Positions 21,953-38,049 of a stretch of DNA of 64,000 nt are shown piece by piece. The DNA comes from Capniomyces stellatus (taxonomy: Eukaryota > Kickxellomycota > Harpellomycetes > Harpellales > Legeriomycetaceae), in contig LUVW01000015.1 in NCBI GenBank assembly GCA_001661515.1, positions 205,553 to 269,552 on the forward strand. The letters are read 5' to 3'. How positions within the stretch are numbered: the first letter of the stretch is position 1; each line of letters opens with the position of its first letter. A program made the translations under genes and the position numbers. A model generated the notes under the pieces. It did no database searches. It had not been told where the DNA came from and saw only the letters and a list, made by a program, of their open reading frames with translations.

Positions 21953-24611
21953 ATGTCATCGGAAACAGGAGTAAAAGAGATTAGGTTGGTAGTCAATGGA
22001 GCCTTGGCATCTACCAATACAGTTGCGGCTTCAGGACTGTTGAAGGTGTTTGTGGCAGCTAGTTTGGAAGGTGTTAAAGTGAATGTCGAAACAGCAAAGG
22101 ATAGCAAGAACAAGCTTAATTTTTGGGGAGTGATTGAGGGGAGAAACGTATTGGATGCAAATGCTATTGTTAGGTAATTGTTTTATAAAGTTATATACAA
22201 CAGATAGTGGGGAAGTTTTTTTTTTTTTGAGGGTGGGGGTAATAATTGAATTGAACAAGAGAAACAAGAGAGGCGAGAGAGACAAGGGAGGGAAAGTGGT
22301 AATTGACAAGAGAATGGTATGGATAAATAGGTACATTTACAAGTTTGGGCAACAAAGTATTGCGAGCCGAATAGATCAAGAATGGATCTTGGAATGGGAG
22401 GAGAAAGTGTTGACAGGACTTTTGGACAACAGGGCGGGGGAGGAGCAGACGATTTTTTCAGGGGTGGAGCAAAAGCTTTTGGAAGGGTTGGTTAAAGTGG
22501 GGAACAATGCAGCGTGTGTGGTAGTGTTTGCGAGTGTTTATGATATGGTGACAAGAATAGGGGAAAAGGATCAAGAAAAGTACAAGCTTACGGTTGAAAT
22601 GTATAAGGAGCTTTCAGGGAATGAGAGGGTCAAAGAGGCGATAGGGAAGTACTTGGAAAATGTAAGGAAGCTGTTGAGAGATGGAAAGGAAGATACAAAA
22701 ATAAGAAGTAAAAATAAAGAATGAATGAAAGGAAATAAAGAAAGAGTAGATAATGAATGAATGGGGATACTAAGAAGAGAATGAAAATGGGTGGTGGTTG
22801 AATAGACGAAGGAAGTGCTGATAAGACGGGAGCCAACAGAGGAAAACCGATCGGTGAAGGAAACGGCTATTTGTGGATATGACAGTTCAAAGAAAGTGGA
22901 GGTGAAGAAGGGGGAGCGAAATGTGCTGATTACATCAGCTCTTCCATACGTGAACAACATTCCGCATTTGGGAAACATTATTGGGTCAGTATTGTCGGCG
23001 GACGTGTATGCAAGGTATATGAGGGCAAGGGGGGTGAATGCGGTGTACATATGCGGGACAGACGAGTACGGAACGGCGACAGAGACAAAGGCGCTGGAGG
23101 AGAAGGTGAGCTGCCAGGAGCTGTGCGACAAGTACCACAAGATCCACGCGGAGGTGTACAAGTGGTTTGGGATAGGATTTGATTACTTTGGGCGAACGAC
23201 AACAGAGAATCAGACAAGAATTACGCAAGACATGTTTTTAAAGTGTTACAACAACGGGTACACGTTGACAGAGTCGGTACACCAGCTGTACTGCGAAACG
23301 TGCAGTAGGTTTTTAGCAGATCGATTTGTTGAGGGGACGTGTCCAAAGTGCGAGTATGACGGGGCTAGGGGAGACCAGTGCGACAAGTGCGGGCAACTGA
23401 TCAATGCGGTAGAGCTTATTTCGCCAAAGTGCAAGCTGGACGGTAACCAGCCAATAGTCAGAGAGTCGACGCACCTGTTTTTGAATCTGGAGAAGCTGCA
23501 GGACAAGTGCCAGGACTTTGTGGACAAGTCGTTTGCCAGGGGTCAGTGGAGCTCAAACGGACACATTATAACGCGATCGTGGCTGAACGAGGGGCTGAAG
23601 CCGCGCTGCATTACTCGAGACCTGAAGTGGGGCGTTCCAGTTCCGCTGGAGGGATTTGAGAGCAAGGTGTTTTATGTGTGGTTTGACGCGTGCATTGGGT
23701 ACATTTCGTTGACGGCCAGCTACACGGACAAGTGGGAGGAGTGGTGGAGGAACCCTGAGGAGGTGGACCTGTACCAGTTTATGGGCAAGGACAACGTTCC
23801 ATTCCACACTGTTGTGTTCCCGTCAACTCAAATAGCCACTGGCGACAACTGCACAATGCTGCACCACCTGTCCACCACCGAGTACATCAACTACGAAAAC
23901 GGAAAGTTCTCCAAGTCGCGCGGTGTTGGCGTGTTTGGCGACAGTGCAAAGGACACCGGAGTTGCGCCTGATGTGTGGCGCTACTTTTTGCTGTCCAACA
24001 GACCAGAGTCTTCAGACACCCAGTTTACCTGGAATGAATTTATTGCAAGAAACAACAACGAGCTGCTTGCCAACCTCGGAAACTTCTGCAACAGAATCCT
24101 CCGGTTTGCCGACTCAACTTCCAAGTACGCCGGAATACTTCCTGCCCCAATTCCCGCCCTCATTTCTGCCCACCAAACTACTGAAACCAACGAAAGTCTT
24201 CTAATTGCCGACATAAACGCCCTGCTCGCCAAGTACAACTCTGCCCTTGATGCTGTCAAGATCAAGTCCGCCCTCAAGCTTGCTATGGAGATCTCTGCAC
24301 GAGGAAACCAGTACTTGCAGGACTCCAAAATCGATAACGCCTTGTTCACCAACTCCAGACCTATTTGCGACTCTGTTGTCTATGTCTCGGTCAACTTGGT
24401 CTACTTGATTTCTGCTGTATTTTCCCCATTCATGCCCGGAACTTCCTCCCTTATTTGCCAAATGCTCAATGCTCCCCCCAGGAAAATCCCCGACTCATTT
24501 ACTTTTGACCTGAACCCTGGCCATGTCCTTGGTCTCCCCACTCTACTCTTCACCAGAATCGATGAGAAAATGGCTGATGTATGGAGACAAAAGTATGGCG
24601 GCTCTCAGTAA
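21953..24611 (+). CDS. MES1: Methionyl-tRNA synthetase, cytosolic, with GST-like N-terminal region
   Basis: Charges initiator and elongator tRNA-Met. Exons 21953-22173, 22331-22661 and 22806-24611; 785 residues (yeast Mes1 751). Residues 1-184 resemble the GST-like appendage that docks Mes1 on Arc1 in yeast. The class I core shows PYVNNIPHLGN (HIGH-like signature, near residue 237), a zinc module with paired cysteines (YCETCSRFLADRF, TCPKCEYD, QCDKCGQL), FYVWFDACIGY, MGKDNVPFHTVVFP and GKFSKSRGVGVFG (KMSKS loop, near residue 550). The second donor is the internal GTAAGG at 22662, since reading on reaches stops and only this joins the catalytic frame in phase 0. Synonymous codons are G-rich in the first half of exon 3 and C/T-rich in the second. 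Confidence 0.95.
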
Positions 24612-24820
24612 TCCTTTTTCTTTTTTTTAAACTATTCTTTTTCTTTTTAAAAAAAAAAAAAAAACTAATCTTGTTTTATTCGTTTTTAAATTAATAATAA
24701 TAATAATAAAAGTAAAGTTAAAAGTAAAGTAATATTGAAATAAAATGAATTTATTTTATTTTTTAATACTAGAGTTTATAAACTATCTCATAGCAAGTTT
24801 ATTCTCTTCCTTGTTTGGAC

Positions 24821-26131
24821 TTATTTCGATAGTAATAGCGGATCCTTTCCTCCAACACGCGCAATCATTTCGCGAGGAAGCTTGTTGTCCAGGTTTGGCA
24901 AGTATGTTGGGAATGGTGGGATGCTGTCTGATGGGAACTTGTTGACCAGGTTCTTTTTAATCGCATCGCGAACCTTGACAATTCCACTCTTGTTTCCTGG
25001 AACCGATCCCTTCACGTAAATAACGTTCAGAACCGTGTCGATTTTCATCACCGTCAGCTCCATCACTGTCACTTGCTGGTTTCCCATCTTACCCGCCATC
25101 TTCTTTCCTGGGAACACTCTTCCTGGATCTTGATTCTGTCCTGTTGATCCTGCTGTTCTGTGTGATAACGATGCTCCGTGCGACGCTCTTCCTCCTGCAA
25201 ATCCCCACCTCTTCATTACTCCTGCAAATCCTTTACCCTTACTATTTTAACCACCAAACAACCATATCTCTATCAGTCTCAAAAACTAAACTAATTCAAA
25301 TCAAATCAAAACTAAATCCTACTGCTGTCCCCACTTATACACTATTCTCATATCCTTTTTTTTCTCTTTTACCTTATTCCGGTAACATCAACCCGTTGCC
25401 CCACTACAAAATGAGCTGCTGTCAGCTTTGTCCCTGGTGGCATAACTGCGTCTGGAGTCACAGGAAACTCCACAATCTTTGACCTAACTGTTGCACCATG
25501 CTTCTTAAAGTGCCCCAAAACTGGACGTGAAACTCTTCCTCTCTTTGCAAAGCCTCCCGAAACCTGCAGTCTTGGGAAGTTTTTGTTTGATGTGTTTACT
25601 ACACTCACCACCTCAACTCCCTCCATCTAATAAAGTTTAAACCCCATTATTTTAATTTATCCAAATCCCCCCCCCCTTTTTTTCTTTCTTCCTTCCTTTT
25701 ATTGGAAGCCCCAAATCTACTATCAATCAACTAGTATTTTTATAAACTCTTACTTGCAACACTGTAACCGGAACTCTAACGCCCCATTCATCCCAAATCG
25801 CTGTCATTCCCTTTTTCTTTGCAATAACCCCAACCCTGACGGATTCTGGTGTCCATTTTCTTGGCTCGATATATCGATTTACCTTTTCTTTGCTTGATCC
25901 CTTGCCCCCATCTAAATTGGCTGCTTTTGACTCTATTTTCTCTTCAACAACCTGTGATTGTGTTGGTTTGGTGCTTGTTGTGTATTTTCTTGAATCCGTC
26001 GATTTCAACCCAAGTTGTGCAAACTGGCTGTTCAGCCCTACCAAACTACTGGATGATCGGTATAGTTTTACATTTGCTCTTGTCGAATTCAAAATCGATC
26101 TGATCCCCACTTTTGTTGCTAGGATACTCAT
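24821..26131 (-). CDS. MRPL9: Mitochondrial large-subunit ribosomal protein uL3m
   Basis: Mitoribosome large-subunit protein near the peptidyl-transferase centre. Minus-strand exons: 26131-25754, 25626-25373, 25241-24821; 350 residues. An arginine- and serine-rich N-terminus ([20 protein letters not shown]) is a likely presequence. Diagnostic uL3 motifs: [95 protein letters not shown] and [15 protein letters not shown]. The [18 protein letters not shown] segment marks the bacterial/mitochondrial branch rather than cytosolic RPL3. Both introns end in TAG. It converges with MES1 across about 210 bp. Confidence 0.95.
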
Positions 26132-26766
26132 TGCTATTGATCTCGGTTTGATTCGTTGTGTACTCGGCTATGCCTTATTTGTATTCCTATGCCCGTTATC
26201 GTAACTGATTTTGATAGTAATTATCTCTACCGTTCACAAACACCAGTCAATCCTTATTTCCTCTATTTATTCTCTAACAATTACTTTTATGCCAAATAAA
26301 AGATAATCAAATAAAATAAATCGAAATAAATTGAAAAAGATAAAGTGTTCAATCTAATATCCGTTTTAACTTGTAAATATTATTTGTATGTCGATTCAAG
26401 GTGTTTGCCCTACGCTAGCACCTATTATCTTCTTTCTTGGTTCCAAGTCTCTTAATTGACCCAACTTGATCAATTTTTTTTTTCTTTTATCTATTTTCTC
26501 TATTCCCTATTTCTCTGTTTCTTTTTTTTTTCTTCATTTTAAAAAAAAAGCATTTCAATAATTAAACCGTAAACCAATTTTTTTATTTGCTGATTCGCTG
26601 TGATAATAAGAAAAAAATTATTAGAGTCGAGATTTTTTTATTTTTGCTTGTTTTGGCAAATTGCTTTTTCTCACAAATCCAACACAAAGAATGGTTATTT
26701 AAAACAAGATAAAATTGACGGTTTAACCCTCCCAACATTCAAACATATCCTGGCAGTATCATGGTT
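26132..26766. other. Intergenic, promoter side of uL3m
   Basis: Mostly T-rich on the + strand with several runs of eight or more T. A + frame at 26600-26896 overlaps the antisense cysteine-rich gene and is discarded. Confidence 0.4.
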
Positions 26767-27150
26767 CTATATTAGGGGCAGAATAACAAATACTATTGAC
26801 AGGGGAATAATGCTGGTTGACTTGCAATTTAGAATTGATGGGGTAGCATGGCCTTCAGAAGAGCTGATGTTTGAATGGTCAATAAACTTGCCATAAATCT
26901 CCAAAGCAATACATTTGGATGCACATTGGGTGCTGTCCAGCTTTCCTTCAATGGCTTTATTCTTCTCGCACTGTTCTCTACACTTACGGATATTCTCGAC
27001 CTTGTAATCGTCCACTGGCGAGTAGTCAAAACATCCAAACACACACTCTATGTTGTTGAAGTCTGAATTACACTTGCTCTTTATGCATTCGTTGTCAAAA
27101 TGAACCGCATACGTAACACCTGAAAAAATCAGAATCACTAGACCTTTCAT
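26767..27150 (-). CDS. Small secreted cysteine-rich protein with a GPI-anchor-like tail
   Basis: Single exon, 127 residues, ATG at 27150. The N-terminus MKGLVILIFSGVTYA is a clean signal peptide. The mature part is acidic and basic with paired cysteines (NECIKSKC, IECVFGCFDY, IRKCREQCEKN, STQCASKC), giving nine Cys before the tail and one in it. The C-terminus is hydrophobic and ends the protein (STSIIPLSIVFVILPLI), as in GPI-attachment signals. TATATA-like boxes lie just upstream on the minus strand (about 27175-27210). I recognise no named family; the size and Cys spacing suggest a wall, adhesion or host-interaction protein. Confidence 0.75.
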   Translation of the reverse strand: MKGLVILIFSGVTYAVHFDNECIKSKCNSDFNNIECVFGCFDYSPVDDYKVENIRKCREQCEKNKAIEGKLDSTQCASKCIALEIYGKFIDHSNISSSEGHATPSILNCKSTSIIPLSIVFVILPLI

Positions 27151-28875
27151 TTCAAGTTAACTTGATTCTAAACGTGATATATACTAAAAATATCTACGGT
27201 GTATATATATTTCTTTCTGATGTGTATGTGTAAAATGAATACAAATCAAACTATGAATTCTTTCGCTGCTATTGTTCTATTTATGTTATTAAGAAAATGA
27301 TCTCTGGATGTCTGCTCTACAGAATAGTCAAGTTAACTGTCCTCAGAGCTGCCATTTAAATCAAAATCAATGTACTACTTTAAGCTCTCAAGAAAGCAAG
27401 AAAGAAAAAAAAACCCCCCCTCGCTTCAGCTTATTCAAAATACCTGCAAGCACATATACAAATAATAAACTACCATTAGCTTGAAACTTTTGAAAGGAAA
27501 TAAATAAAAAAAAGTAAATGTTGACAAACCAAAAATAAAGTTTTTGTATTTGTAAACTAAAATAAAAAATAAACAAACAATTTCAATAATAAAAAAAAGA
27601 AAATAAACAAACAAATACACACCCAAAAACATCAATAAAATGGGATATCTCCAAACAAACCCCCAAACACAAGTTGGGAAAAAGAAGGCAAAACAATAAA
27701 TAATAACTGATGCTTTGGTTTGGGGGGTGCACAGTTGATAGATGTCAACTGACTCATAATCTTATCTTTGCTGTGTTAAACTTGTAACATGAGCATTCTT
27801 TTTTTTTTCTCCTTCTTGCTCTATAGAATGTGTGGCATTTGCACCCAAGTCAATGCAGCCAAATTACACTTTACCTCAACAAAATACGAGTTATTTCGTT
27901 TTCGTTAAATATGATGTTATCTTATGAACATATGCCTTGTACGTAGTTATATGTATATATATACAACTATGTCAAACTGTAGGTTTGAAGAGTCTTGATT
28001 CCTGGAATTTAAATTGGCTATGACTGGCCTTGGTTCTGATTCCTGATATACATATTCAGTTTGCATACTTGTATATTTGCTTGCTTGTGTTTTACCACTT
28101 TCATTGCCACTTTCTTTACCTCCTTCTTTACCATCTTATTTACCATTTCTCTCAACTTTGGATATTAAGAACGAGTATATGAAATGTGTTTGTGTTAATC
28201 GTGGCCACAACGCTGTAGCTAAAAATACCAATAAAATAATAATTACAATATACAATCAAGAGGCTGTTGGTGTGCATATGAACTCGTGGAATTGTTTGTG
28301 ACACAGTGCATAGTACCAAAGCGCATGGCCATCGCTTTAGCTTCCAAAGCATGGTACGATGTTTATAGCATGTGGCGCCTATTATGCGGTGTGTGAAGTA
28401 TGTTTTGAAAGGCATTGACAGTCATCAAACAAACGTCTTTAGTCAGAGTCGCATGCATGTACGCGGTGACTTATCATTGCTTACCATAACCACGTCTGCA
28501 TTACCAACATTGGTGCTTTTTAGACCATAAATAACAACCAGGTTGATACTGGTACTGCTAATTGATAGGGCTGACAATGCCAAAATAGCAAGTGATAGCT
28601 TTTTTATAAAGTGTTGACAAGTGGGGGGGAGGGGGAGCCTGGTTGATACACATTAGCTGAATAAATACTTTTGGGGTTTTATACACAGCGATAAATATAC
28701 TTGAGTATATATATTTGGGTTATGAATGGGGTTAAAGGATGGGTAGGGGGTATAAATACGACAGAAGAACCTTCTTCCCAATTAACTCAAGACTTGATAT
28801 TTAAAAAAAAACATATAAAATCAAAGTACTGAAAAGGATTAAAAAAAAAAAAAAAGTATTAGAGTTTATTAAATA
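27151..28875. other. Intergenic 1.7 kb
   Basis: Low-complexity A-rich (27,400-27,700) and mixed sequence. Short frames (28077-28301, 28152-28415) overlap on opposite strands and include CTTT-type repeats. No gene called. Confidence 0.4.
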
Positions 28876-30042
28876 ATGACGGACCACAACACAACAAATT
28901 TTATGACGTTGACGAGATACGTCCTTGAGGAACAAAGAAAGCATAAGGATGCAAATGGAGATCTCACACTGTTAATATCGTCACTACAAGTGGGATGTAA
29001 ATTTGTCGAATCGGTCGTTCGCAAAGCAAGCTTGATTGACATGTAGGTTTAGTTTTTGGGTGATTGTTTTGATGATGAAAATAGCCTTTTGTGTGTGACG
29101 GTAGCTTGTAACATTTTTTTTAATGATTTGATCTAAACTTTGTGAGTATTCAATGTCAACAATAGGATTGGTGCCGAGGGCAGCATGAATGTGCAGGGCG
29201 AAGACCAAAAGAAACTGGACGTGCTTTCAAACAAATTGTTCATACAGGTGCTGGAGAGTTCAGGGTCGGTTGCAAGCATGGTGTCGGAAGAGAACGAAAA
29301 TGTGATAAAGGTGGAAACAAAGAACAAAGGAAAGTATTGTGTGGTTTTTGACCCAATTGATGGAAGCAGCAACATTGACACAGGAGTGAATGTGGGAACC
29401 ATTTTTGGGATATTCAGGGAAAAGGTAGATGCAGTGTCGGAGGAGGACAACTACTTGGTTTCGGGAAGTGAGATGATTGTGGCGGGATATTGCATGTACG
29501 GGTCATCGTGCAATCTTGTTATAACGATGGGAAACCATGTGGTTAACGGATTTACGCTTGATTCGGCGCTGGGCGAGTTTATACTGACAAATCCAAACAT
29601 CAGAACGCCGAAACGAGGAAACTGCTATTCGATAAACGAGGGAAACTATGCAAACTGGGACGAAGCCACTAAAAACTACATTGACTCGCTAAAATCGCAC
29701 TACGAAAGCGATGTAAAGAGCCCTTATGTGGCTAGATACATTGGGTCAATGGTTGCTGATGTACACAGAACATTAATTAATGGTGGTGTGTTTGCTTATC
29801 CAATCGATAAAAGAAACACGTCAGGAAAGCTCCGCACGCTTTATGAAAGCTTTCCAATGGCGTTTTTGTGTGAAATGGCTGGTGGCAGAGCAACGACTGG
29901 AGCTAAACGCATACTGGATATAGTTCCAACCCATATACACGACCGCTCGCCAATATTTTTAGGCAGTGAAGAAGACATTCTGGAGGTTGAAGCCCACTTC
30001 AGGATGTACAACCATGTGCTACCTGCCGAGTTTATTGAATAG
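28876..30042 (+). CDS. FBP1: Fructose-1,6-bisphosphatase
   Basis: Gluconeogenic enzyme that hydrolyses fructose-1,6-bisphosphate to fructose 6-phosphate in the cytosol. Exons 28876-29042 and 29166-30042 (GTAGGT..TAG); 347 residues. Motifs: KKLDVLSNKLFIQVLESSGS, the metal site VFDPIDGSSNIDTGV with MVSEEN upstream, AGYCMYGSS, YVARYIGSMVADVHRTLING and AFLCEMAGGRATTG. The usual R in YVGSMVADVHR is kept. The odd donor GTAGGT is supported by the in-frame junction LIDMIGAEGSMNVQGED, which matches the family INLYGIAGSTNVTGD. It converges with phosphoglucomutase, which handles the next hexose phosphates. Confidence 0.95.
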
Positions 30043-30347
30043 CGTTGTATCTATACTTCACTTTATTTATTTATTAGTTTATTTATTTGATAGTTTATTT
30101 ATGTTTACTTTCAAGTTTGCGGTTGGCGGATAGCCTACAGTGTTTGTACTTGTGAAGAAGAATATATTACTCGAGTGAGAACAAGAATAAAAAAATATAA
30201 AAAAGAAAAAAGGGGGTTATTTATTTCCCAAAAATCACGAGTATCAAAAAGAAAAAGAAAAAGAAAAAGAAAAAGTATATTGACAAATAAAGGGAGGGGG
30301 GGGGAAGAGAGGGAAAGGGCGTAGATGGGTTAAAAGAGGGAAACGGA
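30043..30347. other. Convergent 3' spacer between FBP1 and PGM
   Basis: Contains a (GAAAAA)n run near 30250-30275 and a G-rich run near 30291-30320, then the PGM stop codon. Presumably both polyadenylation regions. Confidence 0.5.
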
Positions 30348-34249
<3,902 letters not shown>

Positions 34250-34957
34250 TTACTGATTCTTGCTTTTGCCTTTGTCACTTTGGCCATTAAATTTTGAAGA
34301 TGGCTTTAAGCCCAAGTGGCCTTGTTTTGCTTTTTGGTTGACTGCCGAACCTTCATGGACTGACTTGTCAAACCTTTCAAGAATGTTAAAAGGACGCCCT
34401 GAGCTGCTACTAGTGCCAGCTTTTCGTTGGTTGACTGCCGAACCTTCATGGACTGACTTTTCAAACCTTTCAAGAATGTTAAAAGGACGCCCTGAGCTGC
34501 TACTAGTGCCAGCTTTTCGTTGGTTGACTGCCGAACCTTCATGGACTGACTTTTCAAACCTTTCAAGAATGTTAAAAGGACGCCCTGAGCTGCTACTAGT
34601 GCCAGCTTTTGGTTGGTTGACTGCTGAATTGGCATATCTCGATTGGTCAGTTGGCTTCCTAACGTCATGAAGAAGGTTGGTTGTATCTCGTGATGATACA
34701 TTTAAGCCTGATTTAGAGCCGGACTTAGATTTAGGCTGGCTACTCCCAGAGCTGGTATGCTTGTGATTACCAGCACTCCAGAGTGAGTTGGAAGGACGAC
34801 TAGACGAGTTCCCTGATGAGCCGCTTTGGTTACTGTGCGCATTAATCATTGATCTGTCTGAAGCGGAGTCTCCTGGAAGCGGCGTAGGATTGACTGTGGT
34901 TGGAATTAGGCTGGCCAAGCAGATGCCCAATATGACACGAATATTTAGGTTGTACAT
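34250..34957 (-). CDS. Secreted Ser/Gly-rich protein with three 31-residue tandem repeats
   Basis: Single exon, 235 residues from the ATG at 34957. Residues 1-28 form a signal peptide (MYNLNIRVILGICLASLIPT). A low-complexity Ser/Gly/Asn/Lys region follows, then three tandem 31-residue units containing NQRKAGTSSSSGRPFNILER, with variants only at a few positions, then a basic tail ending KGKSKNQ. No cysteines are seen in the mature part and there is no membrane segment. Repeat identity at DNA level implies recent expansion. I recognise no family. A wall-associated or host-facing repeat protein is plausible; the repeats have no dibasic KR sites that would make a peptide-precursor reading compelling. 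Confidence 0.75.
   Translation of the reverse strand: MYNLNIRVILGICLASLIPTTVNPTPLPGDSASDRSMINAHSNQSGSSGNSSSRPSNSLWSAGNHKHTSSGSSQPKSKSGSKSGLNVSSRDTTNLLHDVRKPTDQSRYANSAVNQPKAGTSSSSGRPFNILERFEKSVHEGSAVNQRKAGTSSSSGRPFNILERFEKSVHEGSAVNQRKAGTSSSSGRPFNILERFDKSVHEGSAVNQKAKQGHLGLKPSSKFNGQSDKGKSKNQ
34350..34628 (-). repeat. 93-bp tandem repeat, three copies, coding
   Basis: Copies 34350-34442, 34443-34535 and 34536-34628 differ by only a few substitutions (for example GACTTG against GACTTT, TTTTCG against TTTTGG). Each encodes one 31-residue unit of the secreted protein. Confidence 0.95.
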
Positions 34958-36059
34958 TGTCAAGTCTTTTGTAGATTCTGTTGATAACACTTTTTTACTT
35001 GTTGATTTTTATTTTCTGATTTTTGTTTCTGGTATTTGAATATATCAAATATTTGGAACTGATGGAATGACTTTTAAAGAAAAGAACTGTGCAAACTTGG
35101 TGGGTTTATATACAAAAAAAACATTTGATTGCGACTTGGTGCTTTAACCAATATTTCAATATGGACTAAAGTATCAACTAATTATAACTCTAAAGTTGTA
35201 ACATTTCGTTTTTAATTCTAATATAGTTTTAAATGGAACCGACTGTGTTTATAGGTTCATGGCTACAGATATTATGGCCAGCTTTTTAAGAATATTTATC
35301 AAGTATCATTTCAAGAACCAGAACGTTATCTTTGCAACATAAATGGGGTAAGTTGCTTGAAATTGGGGCAATCTATGCACAGATATGTACAAAACACGTC
35401 CAAAATCGTCAGACATGTCACATTATCAATCCTGTTACAGACTATGTTACAAAATAATAATGTTGGATGGTTTTGATGGTGTTGATTTGGTCTTTTTTTG
35501 AAGGAGTCAATCAGAATGTTGTCCAGCTAGGTTAAAGTACCTGATAGCAAAATCACGAGAAAAGAAAAAAATCGAGGAAAGAAAAAAAAAAAAAGCAGAA
35601 TTGGCGAGTAAAAAAGTATTGCAAAGTGTTGTCGAATAAGAGTCGAGAAATGTGTTTAAAGTAAACAATAAAAAATAAAACGAGAAAAAAAAATGAAAAC
35701 AAAATAAAACGAAAATGAAAATGAAAATGAGAAAGTGGGAAAGAGGATCCTTTAGGATACAAATAACGAGAAATTACAAAGAAAAGAAAAACACGCATGA
35801 TAACAGGCCTGATATTTACCAGTCAAAACAGCTATTAGAGCTGCAAAAATAATATATAAAAAATATTGACGTTCCAATAGCTTACTTTTAAAGTGAAGCG
35901 GGTTGTTTTTATAGGAAAGAAGGTCAATAAATTTTTACTAACTTTTAGTGCTGCAGATTGATTGAGATTGAAGTCGAAATAGTTGGGATTACTTGTTTTA
36001 GAATATAAGCGAAATAGCGTTGTTTGGGAATACATTCCGAGAAATTGCTGTTCAAAAAG
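34958..36059. other. Intergenic, divergent promoters
   Basis: Between the secreted repeat protein (minus) and the RBBP4-like gene (plus). It includes A-rich low complexity and GAAAATG repeats (about 35693-35730). The minus frames there (35553-35798, 35835-36191) are composition artefacts. Confidence 0.4.
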
Positions 36060-37712
<1,653 letters not shown>

Positions 37713-38049
37713 CTATATATTTGTCTATTTATTAACCGATTGCTTCTTATAATCACTTATAATCACTTTTATTATTATTATTATTGTTTTGTTTTGTTTT
37801 GTTTTGTTTTGTTTTGTTTTGTCTTTTATTTTTGTTTCTAGTAATTAAGAGAAAGAAAAATTATTATATATTTGTTATGAACGCTGTAAAAGCCCAACCC
37901 TGTTTGATATTGTATACATATTCATCCAATTCTGAACTTTTTTGATTAAACAAACTGCCGATTAAAAGTGTAAGGTAAACCCGAACACTGCTTAAAAGTC
38001 AGTTTCGGCTTTTGCTAGCTACAAACTACTATGTAAACAACCAGCACAG
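37713..38049. other. Convergent 3' spacer with a GTTTT repeat
   Basis: Between the stop codons of the RBBP4-like and MATH-BTB genes. About eight copies of GTTTT lie at 37785-37822. Confidence 0.5.
37785..37822. repeat. (GTTTT)n pentanucleotide microsatellite
   Basis: About eight tandem copies directly downstream of a short (ATT)n run. Confidence 0.9.

Noticed and set aside
22134..22330. In-frame reading upstream of the MetRS second exon as an alternative start
   Set aside because: The stretch is intron: the AG-acceptor at 22330 joins ANAIV to RYIYKFGQQ in the right phase, matching a continuous GST-like region.
26600..26896. 98-codon plus-strand frame
   Set aside because: It lies antisense over the cysteine-rich secreted gene, which has a signal peptide and patterned cysteines; the plus frame has neither start context nor family features.
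28077..28415. Two opposite-strand frames of 74-87 codons
   Set aside because: Contain CTTT-type simple repeats and show no protein-like pattern.
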